A DNA stretch of 64,000 nt from Deltaproteobacteria bacterium (lineage in GTDB: Bacteria > Myxococcota_A > Polyangia > Polyangiales > Polyangiaceae). The number at the start of each line of letters is the position of its first letter. Position 1 is the stretch's first letter. Shown here piece after piece: positions 57,825-64,000 of this stretch. The stretch spans positions 1-64,000 of the forward strand of contig QJWJ01000522.1 in NCBI GenBank assembly GCA_003235365.1, written 5' to 3'. The position numbers and the translations under genes were made by a program. The notes under the pieces were generated by a model that was not told where the DNA came from, did no database searches, and saw only the letters and a list, made by a program, of their open reading frames with translations.

Positions 57825-57871
57825 AGTCGCCGCTCTGCGGCTCCTTCGTTCGCGCGAGTCCTCTCTCGCGC
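57825..57871 (+). repeat. 47-bp repeat copy 2, identical to copy 1, offset 102 bp
   Basis: AGTCGCCGCTCTGCGGCTCCTTCGTTCGCGCGAGTCCTCTCTCGCGC. Confidence 0.95.
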
Positions 57872-58006
57872 ACGATTCGGGAATGACTGAGGAAACGGAA
57901 ATCGGGGTGGGGGGCGATCGCCCGGGCGGCATGGTGCGCGAGAATTCATTGCGGGTCCTGACTCGGCTCTCATGCTCAGTGGTCACGCGACCCAAGCGGA
58001 GGCTCG

Positions 58007-59695
58007 ATGACAAACGCTCAACCCTCGTTCATGCGCGGCTACCAGCGGCTCGACTTCCGAGAGCTCCGCCGCCGCGCCCGGACTCACGCGGAGGTGTTGC
58101 GATGCGCAGCGGACGCGGGGCGAGCCGTCGCGGAAGTGCTGCATTGGGACGAGCTGCGTTCCCAGACGCACACCATGTGGAACTGCGCTCGCTTGTACCA
58201 TACCGTCGATTCCACGAGTGAGTCGGCGCGTGCGGAACTGCAGTTCTGGAACACGCATACGGGCGATATCGCCGAGATCGACGCGACCTTCGGCGCGGCA
58301 CTGCTCGCATGCCCGCAGAAGCGTGCGCTGGAGGAAACGTTTGGCAGACAGATCTCGAGGCTCGCCCAGTGCGACGGCGCAACAGCAACAAGAAACGCCA
58401 CGTCGCTCTTCGACGAGGAGGCTCATCTGGTTGGTCGTTACCACGAACTCACATCCGAGACCGTGGCTGACATCCGAGGAGCCGCGTTCAACGTGTTGAA
58501 GGTCCGCAAGCTACTCGACTCACCGGACCCAAGCCTTCGTCATCAGGCCTGGACCATCCGAGAACGGTTCTGTCGAGATCACGGCGACGAGCTCGATCAC
58601 ATCTTCGATCGACTGGTAGCGGTTCGCACCCAAATCGCCCGCGCGGCATCGCTGACGAGCTACGTCCAGTTCGGACACTTGTTGAGGAGGCGCATCGGGT
58701 ATTCCGCACAGGACGTCGAGCGATTCCTGACGAACGTGGAGGACCACCTCGTGCCTCTTGCGCATGCTCAAATGGTCAGAAAGCGGGAGCGACGCGACGA
58801 CGGCGAACTCAGACTCTGGGACGAGGAAGCGCCACCATCAGGAGCTGCATCCACCATCGCGTTGGCGCCTTCCGAAGCATTGAGTGCGCTGTCCCGACTA
58901 CTGAGCGAAGTCCACCCGGAATTCGTGCAGTTCATGGAGACGATGACATCCGAGAAGCTGTTCGACATCAACAGTCGTCCCGGAAAAGCCGGGCTCTGCC
59001 AGTGCTGGGTACTTCCAGACGCCCGGCTGCCCTTTGTCGTGGCGCAGATGGACGGCACACCACGTGACGTCTGGAGTCTCTTGCACGAATGCGGGCATGC
59101 ATTTCACGCCTACCGCGCTCGTCACGTACCACTGATGGACTACATCTGGCCAACCAGCGACGGCGCCGAACTCGGAGCGGGTGGGCTGACATACCTTTGC
59201 ATGGGCAACACTTCGCAGTTCTTTGGCGAGCACGCGCAGATAGAGGAGAAGAAAGAACACGAGCGATTGCTCCTATCGATCCTTCGCGGCGCACACATGG
59301 AGCGGTTTCAGCACGCCGTCTACTCTCGACCCAGCATCAGCTCGCGCGAACGGCGCGAAATGTGGGCAGCGCTCGAACGAGTCTACTTCCCGTGGCGCCA
59401 GTACCCCGCAGCGTTTCCGGCTCTCCGGGAAGGCGCTGGCTTCGCGCTGATCCCTCACCTTTTCGCGTGGCCGTTCTCCGGTCTCGACTTCGCGCTCGCT
59501 TCCGTGAGCGTCCAGTTTCACAGGCGCGCGAAGCACGACCGTCGGCAAGCGGCGGCTGACTATGTTGCGCTGTGCGACCTGGGAGGAACCCGCTCCTTCG
59601 TGGAGCTGCTCGAGACCGGAAACCTCGATTCGCCATTCGAAGCGGGTACGATACGCGACATGGCCGCGTACTTGGCTTCGGTGCTCGAGGCATGA
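58007..59695 (+). CDS. M3-family (oligoendopeptidase F-like) metallopeptidase
   Basis: LLHECGHAFHAYRA (HExGH) zinc motif with downstream WPTSDGAELGAGG; coiled N-terminal domain typical of M3. Confidence 0.82.
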   Translation: MTNAQPSFMRGYQRLDFRELRRRARTHAEVLRCAADAGRAVAEVLHWDELRSQTHTMWNCARLYHTVDSTSESARAELQFWNTHTGDIAEIDATFGAALLACPQKRALEETFGRQISRLAQCDGATATRNATSLFDEEAHLVGRYHELTSETVADIRGAAFNVLKVRKLLDSPDPSLRHQAWTIRERFCRDHGDELDHIFDRLVAVRTQIARAASLTSYVQFGHLLRRRIGYSAQDVERFLTNVEDHLVPLAHAQMVRKRERRDDGELRLWDEEAPPSGAASTIALAPSEALSALSRLLSEVHPEFVQFMETMTSEKLFDINSRPGKAGLCQCWVLPDARLPFVVAQMDGTPRDVWSLLHECGHAFHAYRARHVPLMDYIWPTSDGAELGAGGLTYLCMGNTSQFFGEHAQIEEKKEHERLLLSILRGAHMERFQHAVYSRPSISSRERREMWAALERVYFPWRQYPAAFPALREGAGFALIPHLFAWPFSGLDFALASVSVQFHRRAKHDRRQAAADYVALCDLGGTRSFVELLETGNLDSPFEAGTIRDMAAYLASVLEA

Positions 59696-59722
59696 ATCGT
59701 CACGGCCAGCGCCCCTGACGCT

Positions 59723-61156
59723 TCATTCGAGTGCTTGCATCCCCGCGCCGCAACACCGCTTGTATTTCCTGCCGCTGTTGCACGGGCAGGGGGCGTTGCG
59801 AGAGGGGCGGACGGGAGCGCGGCTGGGCGGGGGTTTGCGCAGTTCGTCTTCGGCGCGGCGGGGCTGGACGTAGGCCAGCGCCAAGGTGCGGCTGTACTGA
59901 CGCGGAACCACCAGCTCTTGGTAGCGCTCGGGCACGTAGAAGTCGCGCGCGTTCATGCGGGCGACCGCAGGCACGAAAAGGAAGGACCGACTCAAATCCT
60001 CCGGCCTCTGGGTGGTAGGCGTGGGAAGAGTGAACAGCATCGCGAGCCTCGTCTCGGCTGGAATTGCTGCGATGACGGCGCGTTCTTCATCGGTGTCGGC
60101 GAGGCATTCGGATAGATGATCCATGAACGCGTCGGCCTCCTGCCGCGGCACATCCATCAGCCCCTGCCGCACGTCGGTCGCGAACTCCTGCGCCAGCACT
60201 CGACCCACGTAGGCCCGGTAGTGCTCGAGCGGGGGGGCGTCGTCAGGGGGCTTCGCCCGCATCAGGAACTTGGAGATCTCTGCTTGATAGCGCTGGTGGC
60301 GGTGGCCGATGGCGGCCAGCCCCCAACCGTAGCCGGACACGCCTTCCCCCAGTGCGGTGGTGTCGAAACCGGCCTTCAGCGGGCGCAGAAACGCTTTCGG
60401 CATGCGCGCCGCAAACCAGGCACCGCGCAGGGCCCACGTCTGTAGTCCCGTCTTCCACAGCAGCAGCAAGAACCACAGCCGATAGCGTTCGGAGGATGCT
60501 TCGGTGTCGTCGAGCTTCTCGAAGGTGCGCTGCATCACCTCCGGTCTATCCCCGACCAAAGACAACAAATGCAGCACCGACCACAACGTTTGCCAGTAGG
60601 CCTTCAGCAGCGGCTCCGAACGCTTGCCGACGCGCTTGACACCCTTGAGGCGCTCGTAGCCCGTTTCCAGCAATACCAAAGCACGCACCAACGCATCGGC
60701 GTACAGGGACCCGACGCACGGGCTCCACGTCACCAGATCGTCGAACTGTTCTTGGGTGACCGTGTTGCCAGCCTTCAGCACACGCTCGAGCAGTTGGTCG
60801 CAGTGTCGCCGATTGCCTCCCGCGCTGTGTTGGATGAGCGCGCGCAACGCGTCGATCTGGCCGCCCAGGTGATCGAGTGTTCCGCGGCGGATCAGCGGCA
60901 GGTCGTCCCCCACGCGCATGCCTTCACCGAGACACGTCACGAAACGTCCCTCGCGTGTCACGATCACGTATGGGCCGCGATCGCCATCAGCCAGCGAGAT
61001 CGCGACGCGCTCGACGTGATCGCTCAACGCCTGATGACCGAGAATGTAACGCACCAACTCGTGATCGCGGTACAGCCCCAACGCCAACTCGGCGTGCTGC
61101 GCGCCCAGTCGATCGATCCGAGACAGGAAATGCTCGGCGTGAGTGGTAAACGACAT
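59723..61156 (-). CDS. Hypothetical protein with C-terminal SEC-C zinc motif
   Basis: C-terminal RNAPCPCNSGRKYKRCCG (SEC-C) after a ~450-aa domain of unknown function. Confidence 0.8.
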   Translation of the reverse strand: MSFTTHAEHFLSRIDRLGAQHAELALGLYRDHELVRYILGHQALSDHVERVAISLADGDRGPYVIVTREGRFVTCLGEGMRVGDDLPLIRRGTLDHLGGQIDALRALIQHSAGGNRRHCDQLLERVLKAGNTVTQEQFDDLVTWSPCVGSLYADALVRALVLLETGYERLKGVKRVGKRSEPLLKAYWQTLWSVLHLLSLVGDRPEVMQRTFEKLDDTEASSERYRLWFLLLLWKTGLQTWALRGAWFAARMPKAFLRPLKAGFDTTALGEGVSGYGWGLAAIGHRHQRYQAEISKFLMRAKPPDDAPPLEHYRAYVGRVLAQEFATDVRQGLMDVPRQEADAFMDHLSECLADTDEERAVIAAIPAETRLAMLFTLPTPTTQRPEDLSRSFLFVPAVARMNARDFYVPERYQELVVPRQYSRTLALAYVQPRRAEDELRKPPPSRAPVRPSRNAPCPCNSGRKYKRCCGAGMQALE

Positions 61157-61444
61157 GACTAGTCTCCTGCAGAGTGCGTGCGGTGCATGGTGACGGGGAG
61201 AGCGGGCATCAGTCAACCGTCGGGTGTGCCAGGCGACGAAGCCCCTCTATCGCTTCCGCAGGCGCAGTGAAATTGGAGCACCTACGATATCCTGCGCCAC
61301 GCAGGGTAGCTATCGCGACCACCCGCAGCCTAATCCACTGCGCAAACCATGACGCAACGAGACAAGCTTGATTTCACCCTATCCGCTCGGCACACACGAG
61401 CCGCGTCGGGAGATCGATGTCGCAATGACGTTGATATCCCAGCA

Positions 61445-61771
61445 ATGAGCGCTCTGAGTGAACAGTTCGGCGAGCTGTTGGCAGACCGTCCCGACGAACC
61501 CGTGTCGTTCGAACGTGTGAAGGCTGCTAGGGCCAAGGGCCAGACCTACCTGATGGCGTGCATCGCGCTGGCTCTCGGCCGCTACTGCGACGACGACGAT
61601 CCAGCCTGCGTGCGGATCCGAGCCCAGCTGCTCAAACCAGTGCTCGATCAGAACAACGCCATCGCCAGCTACTTGTCGCGCCGCCGCCCGACACCCGACG
61701 TCGATCCACAGACCGGCAACGAGCTGCCCGATCCCGATCCCACGGACGACGGCCTGCCCGTCGCATCCTGA
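61445..61771 (+). CDS. Small hypothetical protein
   Basis: ~108 aa from MSALSEQFGELLADRPDEPVSFERVKAARAKGQTYLMACIALALGRYCDDDD; no recognised motif. Confidence 0.45.
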   Translation: MSALSEQFGELLADRPDEPVSFERVKAARAKGQTYLMACIALALGRYCDDDDPACVRIRAQLLKPVLDQNNAIASYLSRRRPTPDVDPQTGNELPDPDPTDDGLPVAS

Positions 61772-62022
61772 CGGACCCCATCGCGGGCAGCACCCCGCCA
61801 GGCGGCACTGCCAAGCGGCACTGCCAGGGGCAACCGGCACTGCCGAATCGGACCTGCAAGACCCGAGTCGACGTCGACTCAGCGTCGCCCAAACCGCACG
61901 CTGGCTCGACGCCGAACCCGGTTCGCCGATGCCCAGGCAGCCGATCCCGGCGGCAGCAGCAACAAAGCCGAACGCAATCCAATACCGTCGCGGCCCCACC
62001 CAATGCGGATCTCCACCTCGTT

Positions 62023-62090
62023 CGACCCCCTGTCGAGCCGACCCAGAGTTGCCTCCGACCAGGTGCGACCCCCTGTCGCCTCGACCCAGA
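62023..62090. repeat. Two imperfect 25-bp direct repeats, 43 bp period
   Basis: CGACCCCCTGTCGagcCGACCCAGA (62023-62047) and CGACCCCCTGTCGcctCGACCCAGA (62066-62090). Confidence 0.8.
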
Positions 62091-62266
62091 CACTCCGCGC
62101 TCCGAAACTCGGCGCTGGGACCGCCGATCGATGTTGGCACCACGCTAGAGCAGCCGTGGCCGCAGTGTCTAGGCATCGAGCAAGGCCCGCCGGATGGTCG
62201 TCGGATCGCCGCGGGATCTGGTGCAGGAAACTGGACATCTGAACGTTCGATCAGTATTCGGACCCC

Positions 62267-62521
62267 ATGAGCGACCTGGCGCAGGAGTTCTCCGATCGAG
62301 TCGCCGAGTTCGTCGAATCGCGCTCGGCGTTCACCGCCGCGGAGCTCCGTGCGCACCTGGTCGACCGGGGCTTTCGTCGGTTGTCCGCTGCGTTGATGTT
62401 GCAGTGGCTCGAGCATTGGGTCGCCAACGGTCTGTACGCATCGGACGATTTTCGGCGCAACCCCGACGGCTCGTACTCGTGCGTCTGGGCGGAACCGGCA
62501 GCGCAACGCACAGCGTCATGA
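62267..62521 (+). CDS. Small hypothetical protein, winged-helix-like
   Basis: 84 aa: FVESRSAFTAAELRAHLVDRGFRRLSAALMLQWLEHWVANGLYA. Confidence 0.5.
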   Translation: MSDLAQEFSDRVAEFVESRSAFTAAELRAHLVDRGFRRLSAALMLQWLEHWVANGLYASDDFRRNPDGSYSCVWAEPAAQRTAS

Positions 62522-62564
62522 TGGAGGGCGACGTGGGTTCGTCGGGACTGGAGTGGCTGCCCGA

Positions 62565-63146
62565 TCAGGGCTCGCGCGTCAGCGGCGGTCGCGCGGGCGC
62601 CAGGGCGATCACGCTGAAGGCGCGGGCGACCGAGCGCCCCAGGTTGGTGTAACTGTGACGTTGGCTGCCGTGAAAGGCGGCCACGTCGCCCGCACCGAGC
62701 CGGTAGCTCTCTCCAGCGACGCGCAGCTCCAGTTGCCCGGTCACCACCGACAGGTACTCGCGCGTGCCCATCGTGTGAGGAATGCCGGTCAGTGTTCTTC
62801 CCGGTGGGATCACGAGCTGTTCGATGTCCAGCCCCTCGACTCGCTCGGGCAGCAGGTTGCGCACGGTGACCCCACCGCGTTCACGCTGCAACAGATCGGC
62901 CTCTTTGACGACTCGCGTCTGTGACGCACGCGCTTCGAGTAGCTCCTCGAGGTGTACATCGAGGGCGCGCGCAACGCGCAACGCGACGTCGAGGGTCGGA
63001 TTGGCCGTGCCCGATTCGAGGAGCGAGAGCGTCGTGCGCGGGATCCCGGCGCGCTTGGCCAGCTGCGCCTGAGAGAAGCCCCGCGCCGCGCGCAATGCCT
63101 TGACGTTCTGCGCCAAACCAGCAGCAAAGTCGAACGGGTCGTTCAC
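62565..63146 (-). CDS. XRE-family regulator with C-terminal cupin domain; GTG start
   Basis: HTH FSQAQLAKRAGIPRTTLSLLESGTANPTLDVALRVARAL; cupin TREYLSVVTGQLELRVAGESYRLGAGDVAAFHGSQRHSYTN. Confidence 0.92.
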   Translation of the reverse strand: MNDPFDFAAGLAQNVKALRAARGFSQAQLAKRAGIPRTTLSLLESGTANPTLDVALRVARALDVHLEELLEARASQTRVVKEADLLQRERGGVTVRNLLPERVEGLDIEQLVIPPGRTLTGIPHTMGTREYLSVVTGQLELRVAGESYRLGAGDVAAFHGSQRHSYTNLGRSVARAFSVIALAPARPPLTREP

Positions 63147-63619
63147 GCAGCGGGTCCGGGTGCTGGTTCGAGGGGGTCGAAGCGAACGGTATCGTCGTGC
63201 CAGTTGACGACCTCGATCTGATGTCCCGTCGGATCAGTCAAATAGTACGACGTGGAGTGCGGCCACGTGACGGGACCACCGTACAGAAAATCGACGCCGA
63301 GCTGCGCGGCCAGGCGCTCGAACGCCGCTCCGTCCTCGATCCGGAGGGCGAAGTGCCGGACGTCTTGCACCACGGGGCGCTCGGGATACTTCGGCCCCGT
63401 GGGAACCGAGCCGTGTTCGTACAAGCACAGCATGGCCTCGCCGCTACGGAGGATCAGCCACGGGATGTCCTCGTCGGGCGCGCCCCGCTCGACCACTTCG
63501 AAGCCCAGCAGAGCTCGATAGAATTCGACACTCTGCGAGAGGTTTCGAACCGTCATGTTCAAGTGATCCCAATGTCGAACGCGGACAGGGTGTGAACTTG
63601 GATTGGTGGAATTCAGCAT
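63143..63619 (-). CDS. VOC-family (glyoxalase/dioxygenase-like) protein, translationally coupled to the XRE-cupin gene
   Basis: WDHLNMTVRNLSQSVEFYRALLGFEVVERG...; DPTGHQIEVVNW. Confidence 0.88.
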   Translation of the reverse strand: MLNSTNPSSHPVRVRHWDHLNMTVRNLSQSVEFYRALLGFEVVERGAPDEDIPWLILRSGEAMLCLYEHGSVPTGPKYPERPVVQDVRHFALRIEDGAAFERLAAQLGVDFLYGGPVTWPHSTSYYLTDPTGHQIEVVNWHDDTVRFDPLEPAPGPAA

Positions 63620-64000
63620 CACGATGTTCCTTTCGAAGCAAGTGATAGCCTCGAGCTGGCGAACCGTCAGGCAACCTGACATCAGAATGTCTGATTGACG
63701 TAATACCGTCCAGCCACCCCCTCCAGAGGTTCACCGGACGGCCGATGACCATGGCTACTGCTGCGACCAAACGCTGGTCACGGCGAGTTGTCCGGCAATC
63801 GCCAAACGACCATGGGGAGGATCAGCAGGTCTGCCTGGATAGGCGTTGCTGGAGCAGCCAAACCCCATCCGAAAGGGACGAACGCTCCCCATGGCACCAA
63901 TTCGAACCCAGCTCGTCGCGGCCCAATCGAGCCCGAGCGCAAGCTGTGCCGATGGCCCCGAGCCGTCACCACAGTCGGGATGAGCCGGCGTCTGAGTCAC

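Noticed and set aside
57414-58013. 199-aa minus-strand ORF with peptide repeats AREDSRERRSRRAAT and CAREDSNLHVSLRRNLNPVRLPIPPLAR
   Set aside because: This is the antisense translation of tRNA-Leu and the two 47-bp repeats, a known type of spurious ORF; kept as DNA repeats instead.
61379-62506. 375-aa minus-strand ORF
   Set aside because: Composition typical of out-of-frame GC-rich DNA and overlaps two plausible plus-strand genes; interval reported as non-coding/repeat-rich.
63683-64000. Short overlapping minus-strand ORFs at the right edge (63755-64000, 63778-63972)
   Set aside because: No motif and no clear preference between frames; truncated by window end, left unannotated.

Overview
High-GC bacterial chromosome segment; gene content and style suggest Myxococcota/Deltaproteobacteria, but this is inference. 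It is densely coding on both strands. Main content: (1) a branched-chain amino-acid region with ilvE, leuB-ilvB-ilvN-ilvC on the minus strand and leuC-leuD on the plus strand behind a MarR regulator; (2) a 1,485-codon P-type ATPase with a degenerate second P-type module at its N-terminus; (3) a signalling block (26.4-33.9 kb) in which a Tat-type periplasmic binding protein gene, with no transporter, sits between two histidine kinase genes, followed by a receiver protein and divergent to a REC-REC-GGDEF-EAL protein; (4) a Wsp-like chemosensory operon (CheW-CheR/TPR-CheW-MCP-CheA/REC-CheB-REC, 40.7-49.1 kb) whose last gene is a stand-alone receiver rather than a diguanylate cyclase, preceded by an NtrC-family regulator and a candidate sigma-54 -24/-12 element; (5) surface or secreted proteins, including an FG-GAP/ASPIC lipoprotein, an Asn-ladder beta-solenoid-like lipoprotein and a Gly/Asp/Ser-rich lipoprotein with a 48-bp tandem repeat; (6) a tRNA-Leu(UAG) followed by two identical 47-bp hairpin repeats that carry a modified copy of the tRNA 3' end. 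No CRISPR array, rRNA, transposase, integrase or recognisable defence locus was seen. All assignments come from reading motifs in the supplied sequence and translations; no database search was run.
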